Of a stretch of DNA of 64,000 nucleotides, positions 43,451 through 53,113 are shown piece after piece. Position 1 is the stretch's first letter. Each line of letters starts with the position of its first letter. The notes under the pieces are model-generated. The model saw only the letters and a list, made by a program, of their open reading frames with translations, was not told the DNA's origin and did no database searches. The stretch spans positions 1,054,001 to 1,118,000 of the forward strand of contig BQWY01000001.1 of NCBI GenBank assembly GCA_036984305.1, in the 5' to 3' direction. The stretch is from Nitrospira sp. (GTDB lineage Bacteria; Nitrospirota; Nitrospiria; Nitrospirales; Nitrospiraceae). The translations under genes were made by a program, and so were the position numbers.

Positions 43451-43876
43451 ATGGCAAAAGGCAGCCTGATGCTGCAGATCGGAGTCGAACAATTGCTGTC
43501 TTCGGCGGTCTCGTCCGCGCCGGAAATCTGGGCGGTCGCGGTGGATTCGCTGGACGGCGATCGCACGACAGTCCGCGAGATCGCCACAGAAAAGAGCCAC
43601 CAGTTCTACGGGTGGGCTGATGAGGGACACGAGTTCGGCGAGCTGCACTTCACACAGAATGCGGCCACGGATCTGTGGCTCGCGTTTGCGGAACTTCGCC
43701 GCCCTCCGGCGATTCTGCATGCTCCATCGCATGTGTCGTCCCCGCCAATCGACGGCGCGCGGGTCGTCGTGCTGCGCGTCCGCGATTTCGGCTACTCCTT
43801 TAGCCCGCCGGCCAAGTTTGTCTTGGGGCGGCGCGTTGGATCCCATGCCTATCTCGATGAAGAGCTGCCGGTGTAG
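43451..43876 (+). CDS. conserved-looking protein of unknown function
   Basis: 141 residues from ATG 43451, with a GGGGGGAG site about eight bases ahead. No signal peptide or membrane helix is seen. The composition is ordinary, with several aromatic residues in HQFYGWADEGHEFGELHF. It is followed 29 bases later by another unknown gene of similar size, so the two may form an operon. No family recognised. Confidence 0.55.
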   Translation: MAKGSLMLQIGVEQLLSSAVSSAPEIWAVAVDSLDGDRTTVREIATEKSHQFYGWADEGHEFGELHFTQNAATDLWLAFAELRRPPAILHAPSHVSSPPIDGARVVVLRVRDFGYSFSPPAKFVLGRRVGSHAYLDEELPV

Positions 43877-43905
43877 CCACTGCCGGCCTGACTAGGGAGC
43901 ACGGA

Positions 43906-44313
43906 ATGGACATTGTCATCGCCGGCGAAGGCGAAGTGATCATTCGCTATATCGATTCCAAGGGAGGGACCTTGCTTCAGGAAAAGCTGGTCGTCTCCGG
44001 CTCGCCCACCGTCGAAGGGCGGCGGGTCATCGATTTGTCGATCCAGACCAAGTACGGTCTCGTCCCGGTGGCGCCGGTGCTGGTGAGACAGAGCAATCCC
44101 ACGCTGCGCGTCACGTTCGACGGGGAGACCCCCTCACGGTTCACACAGCAACGATGCCGGGAGATCGGTTGCCCGACAAAAGTTGTGAAAGCGGCGGCGA
44201 GCGGGCGTGTCGCACCTCCGGCCCCAGCGCATGACTCGGTGCAACTCCGAGATGACGCTACCTTCGCCAAACACATACAGGCCGTCGCCCGCGGCAAGGT
44301 CTCCAGAAGCTAG
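43906..44313 (+). CDS. protein of unknown function
   Basis: 135 residues. The first 85 look beta-rich (IVIAGEGEVIIRYIDSKGGT, VIDLSIQTKYGLVPVAPVLV), then two Cys in RCREIGC and an Ala/Pro linker lead to a short helical end. No signal peptide. Probably paired with the gene before it. Confidence 0.5.
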   Translation: MDIVIAGEGEVIIRYIDSKGGTLLQEKLVVSGSPTVEGRRVIDLSIQTKYGLVPVAPVLVRQSNPTLRVTFDGETPSRFTQQRCREIGCPTKVVKAAASGRVAPPAPAHDSVQLRDDATFAKHIQAVARGKVSRS

Positions 44314-44390
44314 CCCGACCCGTCGCCTGGAGGTCCGATGCCATCCCGGCGTCACTCGGCCGCAACCATTACTTTGATGCCGTTCCAGCC

Positions 44391-45191
44391 GTGAAAGAGC
44401 ATGTATCATTCCTGCACTTGCAGCACCCCGGCTTGCTCCGGGTCCGATGGTCACAGGGTCTGTTGTGCGGTGGTGTTCTGCTCATGGCAGGAGTTTGCGA
44501 AGGCATAGTCGAGCCTGCCTTTGCGGCACCGCGGCAGGAATCGGCGGACGTGGCAGCGCTCTCTACAACCATGGATTCGGAGCACCATCAGCACTCTGTG
44601 GATGCTATGGACTCAATGACACCCCACGTCCAGCATAGCGGTCCTCATATGAGATGGACCACCTTACGACCGGCCCATGCCGACGACCGTCGGCGCGCCG
44701 AACAGATTGTCCAGACCCTTCGTGACACGCTATCGAAATACCAGGACTACCAGGTCGCTCTCCGCGATGGGTTTGTGCCGCTGCACCCTGAACGAAAAGC
44801 GGTCCATTATCATTTTGCGAACAAGCAACACAGAAAGTCGGCCAGGCGGCATTTTGACCCGGCGGTTCCCACCGCGCTCTTATACAAGAAAGCCGGAGAG
44901 GGCTATGAGCTGGAAGGGGCCATGTTTACGGCTCCGCGAGGTCTCACTGAGGATGAGCTGAATGAACGAGTCCCCTTGAGCGTCGCGCAGTGGCATGCCC
45001 ACGTCAATCTCTGCTTCCCATCGGATGGGAAGATTATCCGCTGGAACCGGAGGCAGTTTGGGTTCAAAGGGGCCATCGACACGGAGTCAGCGTGTCAGCA
45101 GGCGAATGGACGGTTTGTTCCGCAACTCGGCGGGTGGATGATGCATGTCTATCCTTTCAAGGCCACTCCTTCAGAAATCTGGACGCACTAA
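44391..45191 (+). CDS. exported His-rich protein, possible metal binding
   Basis: 266 residues with a hydrophobic segment at ~24-46 (GLLCGGVLLMAGVCEG, AFAAP) acting as signal or anchor. A His-rich stretch follows (EHHQHSVDAM, HVQHSGPHM), then a conserved-looking domain with VHYHFANKQ, HFDPAVPTALLYKK, GAMFTAPRG and WHAHVNLC, and an end VPQLGGWMMHVYPF. The HxH pairs suggest a metal site, but the function is not known to me. An upstream ATG-rich start is possible. Confidence 0.65.
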   Translation: MKEHVSFLHLQHPGLLRVRWSQGLLCGGVLLMAGVCEGIVEPAFAAPRQESADVAALSTTMDSEHHQHSVDAMDSMTPHVQHSGPHMRWTTLRPAHADDRRRAEQIVQTLRDTLSKYQDYQVALRDGFVPLHPERKAVHYHFANKQHRKSARRHFDPAVPTALLYKKAGEGYELEGAMFTAPRGLTEDELNERVPLSVAQWHAHVNLCFPSDGKIIRWNRRQFGFKGAIDTESACQQANGRFVPQLGGWMMHVYPFKATPSEIWTH

Positions 45192-45268
45192 GATCGTATT
45201 GCTGCTGGTTGCACGAATAGTAAGAAATCTGGGTGGGTATATGGGAGGCCGTCGCTTTCGGTGGCAGG

Positions 45269-45364
45269 AAGGTGACTCCAGCCGGTGGGCCCCGTCGAGG
45301 CCCTGCTTGGTGAGGGTGCCTCTATCGAGAGCGATTTCCACATTGCGGGTGTTGTCGAGACACG
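45269..45364 (-). pseudogene. remnant of a thiI 3' end
   Basis: Read on the minus strand the frame gives LDNTRNVEIALDRG and TLTKQGLDGA. It closely matches the last ~35 residues of ThiI encoded at 47796 (LDQIRKVERGLDIG, ALTKQGLDGA). Nothing else of thiI is present here. Confidence 0.65.
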
Positions 45365-45374
45365 GTTGCTAGAA

Positions 45375-45800
45375 TCAACTCACCTGATAGTCAGGATGGT
45401 AAATCGAATAGACCCGCACATATTTGAATTTGTCATTCTGACTGACTTCGTAGAAGGCCGCCATCATGAGCCGGAATGACGTTCCCGCCTTGTGCCGCAC
45501 CCCGACCCATTCAAGATCTTTCTTGCAGACAAAATCGATCGGTGCCTCTGAGGCCAGCGTCGTGGGCGACGTCACAAAGTGAGTATGCTCGCGAATAGTC
45601 TCGTGCATGATTTCCGATACACTCTTCCAGAAGGCGACCGCCTTGTCCTTTCCTGAATTCTTGACCGCGCTCGGGACGTACTCGAAGGTTGCGTCAGGCT
45701 CATACCACTTCTCGAAGAATGCGGCGAACCCCATTCCCGTGCCAGAGCAGCCTTCGTTAAAGTCTCGGATATACTTCCGGTATTGTTCTTCCGTGATCAC
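45375..45800 (-). CDS. NTF2/SnoaL-like protein
   Basis: 141 residues with an NTF2-like cone-fold pattern: an N-terminal helix (EEQYRKYIRDFNEG), FFEKWYEPDATFEYVPSA, a helix with KAVAFWKSVSEIM, and C-terminal strands ending VRVYSIYHPDYQ. Such proteins bind or transform small molecules, and no catalytic residues can be assigned. It is a single gene on its strand, 93 bases upstream of the SDR gene end. Confidence 0.65.
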   Translation of the reverse strand: MITEEQYRKYIRDFNEGCSGTGMGFAAFFEKWYEPDATFEYVPSAVKNSGKDKAVAFWKSVSEIMHETIREHTHFVTSPTTLASEAPIDFVCKKDLEWVGVRHKAGTSFRLMMAAFYEVSQNDKFKYVRVYSIYHPDYQVS

Positions 45801-45893
45801 GCGGATTGCTCCTCAGCTTCATTTTGTAGCCCACGGTCAGCATTTGATCGAATGACTGCGACGGCGATTGTCGGTAACCCGTTCGCGTCAAGT

Positions 45894-46655
45894 CTAGCGG
45901 ACTCCCCTGTGCTGACACCCGTCGATGGACACGCACTCACCGGCGACCCACCTTGCTCGGGAAGAGACGAGGAAGACCGCGACGTCGGCGACCTCCTCCG
46001 GAGTACCAAAGCGATGAGCGGGGATGGAGTCGAGCGTCCTCTCAAACAAGTCGGGCATCTCGCGGTGGATCGACTCCCAAATACCTCCAGGAAAGAGTAT
46101 GGACCCGGGAGCAATGGCGTTCACCCGGATACCCTGAGGCCCGAGGTTGAGCGCGAGTTTTTTCGCATACGCAATCAGCCCCGCCTTAACAGTCGTGTAC
46201 CCATAGTCCGGCGTCGGAAACGCTTCCAACCCGGATATGGACGAGACAAAGAGAATCGAACCACGTCCCGCCTCGACCATCCACGGCACCACCTGGTCGC
46301 ATGCATGTGCCGCGGCCATGAGGTCGACCTTTACGCCCGCTTCCCAATCATCCACGCGCGGGCCCATCGCGAGCGCCGACGCGTTATGAACGAGCACATC
46401 GACGCCACCCAGCGACGTTCGTGCATCGTCCAGAAACTTCTTCAGTGCCACCGGTTCGCCCGCATCGCAGACGGCGCTATAAATCTTCGTGCCCTTCTGG
46501 CGGAGGGACGCTTCCGTTTCGAGAAGTGATGAGTTGCTGCGAGCACAAATGGCCACATCGGCCCCTTCGGCTGCCAGACCCAAGGCGATCGCGCGTCCGA
46601 TGCCGCGGCTCCCACCGATGAGGACGCACTTACGGCCTTCAAGTTCGAGGTCCAT
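45894..46655 (-). CDS. short-chain dehydrogenase/reductase
   Basis: 253 residues from ATG 46655, with GGAGGG four bases ahead. The NAD(P) motif GGSRGIGRA lies near residue 14. The set NASALA, the catalytic Ser in SSISG and the YTTVK motif (Tyr, Lys) make a complete classical SDR. RS after the second strand (CARSNSS) suggests NADP use. The substrate is unknown. Confidence 0.88.
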   Translation of the reverse strand: MDLELEGRKCVLIGGSRGIGRAIALGLAAEGADVAICARSNSSLLETEASLRQKGTKIYSAVCDAGEPVALKKFLDDARTSLGGVDVLVHNASALAMGPRVDDWEAGVKVDLMAAAHACDQVVPWMVEAGRGSILFVSSISGLEAFPTPDYGYTTVKAGLIAYAKKLALNLGPQGIRVNAIAPGSILFPGGIWESIHREMPDLFERTLDSIPAHRFGTPEEVADVAVFLVSSRARWVAGECVSIDGCQHRGVR

Positions 46656-46825
46656 TGCTCCCTCCATGAGTCGCACCGGCTCCCACCCGCTTGCTCATTC
46701 GGCAGGCCGCGCCACACCCGATTGCGCCCTCGGGCCTCATCCCAAGTGATAGCTGTGCACCAATCCACTCCTCATCCAAGGGTGATTGACGTCTTGCCGC
46801 CGAAGCAGCGTATCCTGATCGACCC

Positions 46826-47509
46826 TCATAACCCCAGCAAGGGGATGATTTCACGGAGGAAGAGCCTGGCCAATTCTCGATGCCCCGCGTCGTTGGGGTG
46901 AAATCCATCGAGGTCAAAGATCAGAGCGTCACGGACCGGTTCGGCAAACAGATCGACGAGTTCAGCGCCGACCGAATCCACTTCCGCTTCAATGGCCTTA
47001 TTGAATGCCTTGACGCGATCCAGGGTCACAGACGGGTCCGGCGTTGCCTTGTACCGCGGGACCTGTGTGAGATCGGGCAAATTGGCGACAACGATCTTCT
47101 TCGAAATCGATTCCCTAACCATGGTGAGAAGCGCACGAAGGTCTTGTTGGAAAATCTTCGGATCATCCCCTTTGATGAGGTCGTTGGCTCCGGTCCAGAG
47201 CGTGACCAGATTGGCCTTTGTGCCCAATTGCTTGGCCACCCGCGCTTGCTCTTTGATCAGGTCGATCCGAGCACCCGGGACGCCGAGGTTGATCAGGTAG
47301 ACTCCGGGTTGCCGTCGCGACAACTCACGGTTGATGAGGTACACGTAGCCCTCGGTCAACGGCAATGCCCCGACACCGGTCGCATCGCTCGCTCCCAGTG
47401 CGAGATGGACGAACTCGACCTTGCGTTCCTTCGGGCCGCTGCTACAGCTCACCATTGCAGCCGTGCAGAGTATCAGCACAAATAGGCGTCCCAATTGTAT
47501 CAGTCTCAT
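46826..47509 (-). CDS. GDSL/SGNH-family lipoprotein hydrolase
   Basis: 227 residues. The signal ends in the lipobox MVSC with Cys22. The SGNH blocks are seen as ALGASDATGVGA (nucleophile Ser41), the Gly in NLGVPGA, WTGANDL (Asn) and DGFHPNDAGH (Asp and His). It is probably an outer-membrane or periplasmic esterase or lipase, with the substrate unknown. Confidence 0.87.
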   Translation of the reverse strand: MRLIQLGRLFVLILCTAAMVSCSSGPKERKVEFVHLALGASDATGVGALPLTEGYVYLINRELSRRQPGVYLINLGVPGARIDLIKEQARVAKQLGTKANLVTLWTGANDLIKGDDPKIFQQDLRALLTMVRESISKKIVVANLPDLTQVPRYKATPDPSVTLDRVKAFNKAIEAEVDSVGAELVDLFAEPVRDALIFDLDGFHPNDAGHRELARLFLREIIPLLGL

Positions 47510-47795
47510 GCGTCTCTCCTTTCGTGGCGCGTGGAGATGAGTGTGTTATTTGAGGCTGACGACCGGTCGGCTCCACTCGGTCCCTCTGGAAGAGCCGAGC
47601 AGACTCGATTGAGAACGCGAACGGCCATTGCGGTTGAAACGTGGCCCTTCGCAGCCAACGCACCACGGGGCAGGCTACTGACCGACCGCCGGCAGTGTCA
47701 ACCCATCACGTGATTGACTCGTCATGCCAGCCGGCAAGCAGAGGTTTCGGAAACGCTGACGACCATATTGCGATGAGGTTCCGAGATCGAGTCGG

Positions 47796-48986
47796 CTAAA
47801 CCGTTCGCGACTTCGGGAAGGTCAATTCCGTCAGCATGGCGCCGTCCAGGCCTTGTTTGGTGAGTGCGCCGATATCCAGACCACGTTCGACCTTGCGGAT
47901 CTGGTCGAGGCTCGTCTTGGTGCTCGGGTGCGGCGGGACGAACAGGCTACAGCAGTCCTGATCAGGCTCGATGGACGTTTCGAAGCTGCCCAACCGCTTG
48001 GCTTCATAGGTGATCTCGATCTTGTCCATGCCGATCAGCGGCCGGAGGACCGGCAGGCTCGTGGCCTCTTGCACGACGCTGAGATTTTCGGGCGTCTGCG
48101 AGGCCACTTGTCCCAGGCTATCGCCGGTGACCAAGGCCCAGCACCGCTCACGATGTGCCAATTCCTCCGCGATCCGCAGCATCATCCGTCGATAGAGTAC
48201 GACCCGCAAGGCCGTCGGCGCGCCCAGGACAATCTGGCGTTGAATGTCTCCGAACGAGATCAGGTACAGGCGGGAATCGAGTTGGTACGAGGTGAGGAGT
48301 TGCGCCAGTTCGCGGACCTTCTCCTCGGACGCGCGGCTGACGTAGGGCCGCCCATGAAAATGGATGAAGACCGCCCGGCAGCCACGCTTCATCATCCGGT
48401 ACGCGGCGACCGGGGAATCGATTCCCCCTGAAAGCAAGCACGCCACCGTGCCACTCACACCCAGCGGCAGTCCGCCCGGTCCTGGTACCCGCTCGACCGC
48501 GACGAAGGCTTCTCTGGGGACGAGTTCAACATGAACCGTCAGCGTTGGGGTTTTGAGACTCACCCGCTTTCCCGTGAGCTCACACAGGTGTGCGCCGATT
48601 TGTCGTTCAATCTCCACCGACGTCCACGGGAATCGTTTGTCGGCCCGCTTGGCATTGACGCGAAAGGTGTCGAAGTTGCGGCCTTCCACGAGGCGAGCCG
48701 CCGCAGTTTTCATCGGCGTCATATCGGGACGAGCCACGTCCATCGGAACTGACTCGGCCAGCACGAAATGCGTACAGCCAACGACTCGCGCGACTCGCTC
48801 CTTGGCCTGTGGCCATGGTGTGGCGTCGGTCAGTTCGATACGGATGCGCCCATTGAGTGCTTGAACCTGTCGAATTTTCAGATCGGTGAGGACCCAGCGG
48901 AGATGCTCGACCAAGCGCTTCTCAAACAGTGGCCGATTGCGTCCCTTGAGCGCCAATTCATGGTAGTGGACGATGATGCAACGCAT
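47796..48986 (-). CDS. thiI: tRNA 4-thiouridine synthetase ThiI
   Basis: 396 residues. An N-terminal NFLD/THUMP part (1-165) is followed by the PP-loop ATP site SGGIDSP (186-192) and a Cys in DCCSLFVPPHP. ThiI makes s4U8 in tRNA and can feed sulfur to thiamine synthesis. The rhodanese domain of the E. coli protein is absent, as in many bacteria. A 3'-end remnant of a second copy lies at 45269. Confidence 0.95.
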   Translation of the reverse strand: MRCIIVHYHELALKGRNRPLFEKRLVEHLRWVLTDLKIRQVQALNGRIRIELTDATPWPQAKERVARVVGCTHFVLAESVPMDVARPDMTPMKTAAARLVEGRNFDTFRVNAKRADKRFPWTSVEIERQIGAHLCELTGKRVSLKTPTLTVHVELVPREAFVAVERVPGPGGLPLGVSGTVACLLSGGIDSPVAAYRMMKRGCRAVFIHFHGRPYVSRASEEKVRELAQLLTSYQLDSRLYLISFGDIQRQIVLGAPTALRVVLYRRMMLRIAEELAHRERCWALVTGDSLGQVASQTPENLSVVQEATSLPVLRPLIGMDKIEITYEAKRLGSFETSIEPDQDCCSLFVPPHPSTKTSLDQIRKVERGLDIGALTKQGLDGAMLTELTFPKSRTV

Positions 48987-49096
48987 CAGACTTCGTTACT
49001 CGTCATGTGTCATTGATCAATCGCGTACCGCTACTCGCGTTTCATCCGGCCTGCGTGGCTTCCCTGTTGGCGAGTGACGATTGACGACTGACGGGC

Positions 49097-50014
49097 TCAG
49101 TTGGCATCGAGATAGCGTTCGGCATCGATGGCGGCCATGCAGCCCGATCCTGCCGCCGTCACAGCCTGCCGGTATCGCGAGTCTTGGACGTCTCCCGCGG
49201 CAAAGACGCCAGGGATGCTGGCGGCTGTCCCCGAGACGGTGAGCACGTAGCCGTGGGCATCCATCGAAAGCTGTCCCTTGAAGAGTTCCGTATTCGGCTT
49301 GTGGCCAATGGCCACGAAGACTCCCGCGCAGGCCCGTTCGCTTCTCTTTCCCGTCACGACGTCCCTGACTAGCACGCCGGAGACCACCGTGTCGCCCACA
49401 ATGGCCTCGACGACCGAATTCCACACGAACTTGATCTTCTTGTTCTGGCGGGCTCGGTCTTGCAGGATTTTTGAGGCTCGCAAGGCATCACGGCGGTGGA
49501 TGACTGTCACCACGGCCGCAAATTTGGTCAGAAAAATCGCTTCTTCTATCGCGCTGTCGCCCCCTCCAACCACGATGAGTTCCTTGCCGCGGAAAAAGAA
49601 CCCGTCGCAGGTGGCACAGGTGGATACACCGTGCCCTGTCAGGGTCTGCTCGCCCGGAACGCCCAAGTGGATCGGAGAGGCGCCGGTGGCGATGATCAAC
49701 GCACGTGTTTCGATGGTGGCGCCGCCGCCGTCCACTCGCAGGAGAAACGGTCGCCGTTGGAGGTCCACGGCGGTCACATCACCGGTGAGAAACTTGGTGC
49801 CGAACCGTTCGGCTTGGGCCCGCATCTCTTTCATGAGGTCGGGTCCCATGATTGGTTTCGCGAAGCCCGGATAGTTCTCCACCTCGGTGGTGGTGGTCAG
49901 CTGGCCGCCGCCCTGCCACCCTTCGATCAGGAGCGGGGAAAGATTCGCGCGGGCGGCGTAGATGGCGGCGGTGAGACCCGCCGGGCCCGATCCGATGATG
50001 ACAACACTGTACAT
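49097..50014 (-). CDS. trxB: thioredoxin reductase
   Basis: 305 residues. The FAD motif GSGPAGLTAA (8-17), the redox pair CATC (Cys133, Cys136), the NADPH motif GGGDSAIEEA and the C-terminal AAGDVQD are all present. It reduces thioredoxin with NADPH in the cytoplasm. Full length. A short GC-rich inverted repeat lies just upstream of the start on the plus strand. Confidence 0.96.
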   Translation of the reverse strand: MYSVVIIGSGPAGLTAAIYAARANLSPLLIEGWQGGGQLTTTTEVENYPGFAKPIMGPDLMKEMRAQAERFGTKFLTGDVTAVDLQRRPFLLRVDGGGATIETRALIIATGASPIHLGVPGEQTLTGHGVSTCATCDGFFFRGKELIVVGGGDSAIEEAIFLTKFAAVVTVIHRRDALRASKILQDRARQNKKIKFVWNSVVEAIVGDTVVSGVLVRDVVTGKRSERACAGVFVAIGHKPNTELFKGQLSMDAHGYVLTVSGTAASIPGVFAAGDVQDSRYRQAVTAAGSGCMAAIDAERYLDAN

Positions 50015-50102
50015 AGGCCCTCAACCTTACCATACCCCGCGCGCCGCCTGCACGGCGCGAGGGGTCAGGTCAGTACGTAGACTGTCTCCGCCCGATCGTT
50101 GG

Positions 50103-50411
50103 TTATCGACTCTTTCCGATCGTTTCCTGAAGAAGCCCCTTCCATTCGTCTCGCGTCACGGCCGGCATGGTCGTGATCTGAATATGTCCGATCGATGCGT
50201 TCAGCACGGCCGCCTTCATGGCAGTCTTGTTGTCAGGGTATTCCCAGATGGCGACGACGTCATACTCGCCAAGGCAATAGTAGGCTTGGACCAGCTTTCC
50301 CCCCAAGCGCTGTGCGTTCTGCATGACCGCATCGGAGCGTTCGATGCCCTTCTCCTTCATCGTGCGAAGCCCGTCCGTCGTGAATTTCACCAGGCTGACG
50401 TAGGTTGGCAT
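50103..50411 (-). CDS. GYD-domain protein
   Basis: 102 residues from ATG 50411, with GGAGG six bases ahead. It has MPTYVSLVKFTTDGLRTMKE, and YYCLGEYDVVAIWEYP carries the GYD-like motif. It is a small ferredoxin-like-fold protein of unknown function. The frame is open 63 bases further upstream, but the family start is here. Confidence 0.87.
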   Translation of the reverse strand: MPTYVSLVKFTTDGLRTMKEKGIERSDAVMQNAQRLGGKLVQAYYCLGEYDVVAIWEYPDNKTAMKAAVLNASIGHIQITTMPAVTRDEWKGLLQETIGKSR

Positions 50412-50533
50412 GGAGCACCTCCTTGTGAAAAGGGCGTGGGATGTGGATGGTAGGGCAAATCCTACGAGCCCCACCGGCCTTGGTCAATGGAGATCGATGA
50501 CGCATGACTGTATTGCACGGTATGGGGAATTGG

Positions 50534-51136
50534 TTATGCGAGCGCGCGGAGGTCGGAGAAAATCGATCTGACGCGGAAACGTAGCGCTCGGCGACGGCAG
50601 GCTCCGTCCAGAACGTAATCGGCGAGTGCGCGCTTCCTGGACAGCGGCATTTGGCTACGGATGCGGCGGAGTGCTTCGGCCCGCGACAGGCCGTTGCGGT
50701 CCAATAACCGAGCGATTTGGGTCTTTTGATCAGCTGTGACTACGATGATCTTGTCCATGCGGGTATGTGCGCCCGCCTCGATGAGGACCGGCGCATCATA
50801 GATCACGACGGCCCGTGGAGTTTGTCGCGCAATCTCACGAGCAAGTCGGGCCTGTTCACGCGCAACCCGCGGATGAATGATGCGCCCAAGTCTCCGCAGC
50901 TTGCGCGGATGACCGAACACCAGATCCCCCAGCGCCGCTCGGTTGAGGGTCCCGTCGGGATGAAGAATCCGCCGGCCGAACACCTTCACCACTTCGCGCC
51001 AAGCCGGTTTTCCGGGCTCCACAACCCGGCGCGCGAGCAGGTCGGCGTCGATCACATAGGCTCCGCAGGCTTGAAACATGCGAGCGGCCGTCGTTTTCCC
51101 TGTCGCCACGCCCCCCGTCAGGCCGACCACAATCAT
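50534..51136 (-). CDS. coaE: dephospho-CoA kinase
   Basis: 200 residues. VGLTGGVATGKTT near the start is the P-loop, and DADLLARRV and PRAVVIYDAPVLIEAG are family motifs. CoaE phosphorylates dephospho-CoA in the last step of CoA synthesis. The minus-strand frame is open for another 900 bases antisense to the beta-helix gene, but the ATG at 51136 gives the normal family length. Confidence 0.94.
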   Translation of the reverse strand: MIVVGLTGGVATGKTTAARMFQACGAYVIDADLLARRVVEPGKPAWREVVKVFGRRILHPDGTLNRAALGDLVFGHPRKLRRLGRIIHPRVAREQARLAREIARQTPRAVVIYDAPVLIEAGAHTRMDKIIVVTADQKTQIARLLDRNGLSRAEALRRIRSQMPLSRKRALADYVLDGACRRRALRFRVRSIFSDLRALA

Positions 51137-51223
51137 GCGGCGAGAATACCATCGGGCTGACCCGCCCACAATGGACCGGCCGCGTTGACTTCTGAGTAGC
51201 GGAGCCTGTAAGACCCATGGGCT

Positions 51224-52258
51224 ATGTCGACATCCTTGTGGGCAATCCAGCTCCTCCTGTCCACGTTGCTCATCCAGGTGGGACCGTCTCAGGCGGATGA
51301 GGGGTCGTCGAACGCGACGGGACCGCGGACTATTCATGTGGCCCTCGATGGCAGCGGAGAGTTTCGCTCCATTCAGGAGGCCCTGGACGTGGCGGGCAAA
51401 GGAGACACCGTCTTCGTGAAGGCCGGCGAATACCCGGAAGACGTCACCATTCACAGTAAGGAGCGGGTCAAGCTGATCGGCGAGGGAGTCGATCGTGTGG
51501 TTCTTCTCGGACGGGATCGGGTCGGGGTGCTGCACGTCGGCAAGTGGCCATATGGCGCGACGGATATCGAAATCAGCAATATGACAATCAACGAGCACGG
51601 CGGCCATGCCGTCGGCATGTTCAACGGTCGCGGTATTGTGCTCCGCAACCTCAAGGTCAAGGGGATGCTCTTCGCACAGCAAGTTCAGGATGTCCGGGTG
51701 GAAGAATGCGATATCGGTGGAAGCGAGACGACCGGCGTGCAATTTGCCAATTCTCAGGGAGCGGTGGTCGGCAATGTCATCCACCACAGCGACCACGGAG
51801 TCAATGTGGCCGGGAATAGCGTCGTGCGCATTGAGCGTAATCTCATCACCCGCCAACTGTTCGATGCCGTGGTGGTCATGGACGACGGCCAGGCCCTGGT
51901 CGCGAACAACACGCTGGTTAAGAACGGCGGCGGCGCGGCATTCCTGGCGCGCTCTCACAGTGAGGTGCGGGGAAACATCCTCAGCGGTAATGCGGTTGGC
52001 TTTACCGTTGCGCCCACGGCAACGGTAGAATTCTCGCATAATGCCTTGTCGGCCATCCGTGTGCCGTACCAGCGGCCAGGAAATCCCCCCACTGCGGCCC
52101 CGGACTTGGCTGCCGGGTCAGACATCGTCTTGGACCCCGGATTTTTTAACCCAAACGCGGACGATTTTCGCCTTCGCACAGACAGTCCGCTCTTGAATAT
52201 CGGTGGGCTTCCCTTCCTCGGTGCGCTCGGCCCGGTCTCTTCGAACACACCACGTTAG
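51224..52258 (+). CDS. exported right-handed beta-helix protein
   Basis: 344 residues with a signal peptide (1-24, cleavage near SQA). A pectinesterase-like opening follows: IHVALDGSGEFRSIQEALDVAG, DTVFVKAGEYPEDVTI. Repeated beta-helix rungs rich in Asn, Gly and Val come next (VVGNVIHHSDHGVNVAG, NNTLVKNGGGAAF). The C-terminus repeats the LDPGFFNPNADDFRL-type cap. Such periplasmic or surface proteins bind or cleave polysaccharide, and no catalytic residues are certain. Confidence 0.8.
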   Translation: MSTSLWAIQLLLSTLLIQVGPSQADEGSSNATGPRTIHVALDGSGEFRSIQEALDVAGKGDTVFVKAGEYPEDVTIHSKERVKLIGEGVDRVVLLGRDRVGVLHVGKWPYGATDIEISNMTINEHGGHAVGMFNGRGIVLRNLKVKGMLFAQQVQDVRVEECDIGGSETTGVQFANSQGAVVGNVIHHSDHGVNVAGNSVVRIERNLITRQLFDAVVVMDDGQALVANNTLVKNGGGAAFLARSHSEVRGNILSGNAVGFTVAPTATVEFSHNALSAIRVPYQRPGNPPTAAPDLAAGSDIVLDPGFFNPNADDFRLRTDSPLLNIGGLPFLGALGPVSSNTPR

Positions 52259-52408
52259 CGAGTGTTTCCAGAGTTCTTTATAAAACAACCTCTTATCCGT
52301 CCCTCTCACGCGAATTCGATCGTGTGCTATGCTTAATCATACGCCAAGCAGGTTTACTCCATCAGGCGTAGGACTTGCAGCGTTTTGGCGTAGGGGAGCC
52401 AGTAGACA

Positions 52409-52594
52409 ATGGCGAGCTACCGGGCAGATTTTGAAAAAGGGCGCGGGGCTAATGTCCCGTCGCTCGATGATATTGAAGCCGGGAAGCTGGTGGGAGCAAT
52501 TGTGCCGATGTCTGAAAAGGCACAAAATCAGCTTCGGGATAGTATCGAGGTCATCGATTATCTGTTAAACCAAGACAGCGTCACCTTCAGCTGA
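52409..52594 (+). CDS. small protein of unknown function
   Basis: 61 residues, acidic, helical in appearance (SLDDIEAGKLVGAI, LRDSIEVIDYLLNQ). A GGGGAG site lies about ten bases ahead of the ATG. No family recognised. Confidence 0.45.
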   Translation: MASYRADFEKGRGANVPSLDDIEAGKLVGAIVPMSEKAQNQLRDSIEVIDYLLNQDSVTFS

Positions 52595-52755
52595 CCTCCC
52601 TGCGCCTCCTCTCAAAATCTTAGCATTTCAACAGTATTTCAATAACTTAGTTCCTGGATCGCACAGTCTCTCAAGATCAGCCTCTGCCAGTGTACGGCCC
52701 TGCTGTAGGACCTCCCCTTCCAAATTGACCATGTATCAGTGTTTCCTTATGAGGT

Positions 52756-52983
52756 GTGAGCGTGAAGTTGTCGGAACTCGAAGAACAAGTCATGGTATTG
52801 GTAGCTGCTGGGCCCATGGATATCGATAACTTGCTGTCACGATTCCCCCGTGCACAGTGGAGCCATGTCATCGTAGCTGTGGACGCACTGAGTCGGCGCA
52901 GTGTGGTCTCTCTGCATAAAGCGTCAGGCCGGTCCTACATGGTGGCACGAGGCTCCCAGGTGTCATCACACGAAGCACGCTGA
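52756..52983 (+). CDS. small winged-helix-like protein
   Basis: 75 residues from GTG (a second GTG at 52762). KLSELEEQVMVLVAAGPMD, DNLLSRFPRAQWSHVIVAVD and ALSRRSVVSLHKASGRSY follow the helix-helix-wing pattern of small DNA-binding modules. Function not known. Confidence 0.45.
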   Translation: MSVKLSELEEQVMVLVAAGPMDIDNLLSRFPRAQWSHVIVAVDALSRRSVVSLHKASGRSYMVARGSQVSSHEAR

Positions 52984-53113
52984 CCTGCATCCGATGCCCG
53001 TTTTCGACCCCTGATTCCCCGAGAGACGCTCGCCGCAGTGCTCCATGACCTCCCGTGGAATGCCGATACAAAAGAGCATACAGTAGCAGCTTCCATCTGC
53101 AGGAGGCTCAGAG

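Noticed and set aside
51137-52039. Upstream extension of the coaE frame
   Set aside because: The P-loop start at 51136 gives normal CoaE length, and the extension is antisense to the beta-helix gene.
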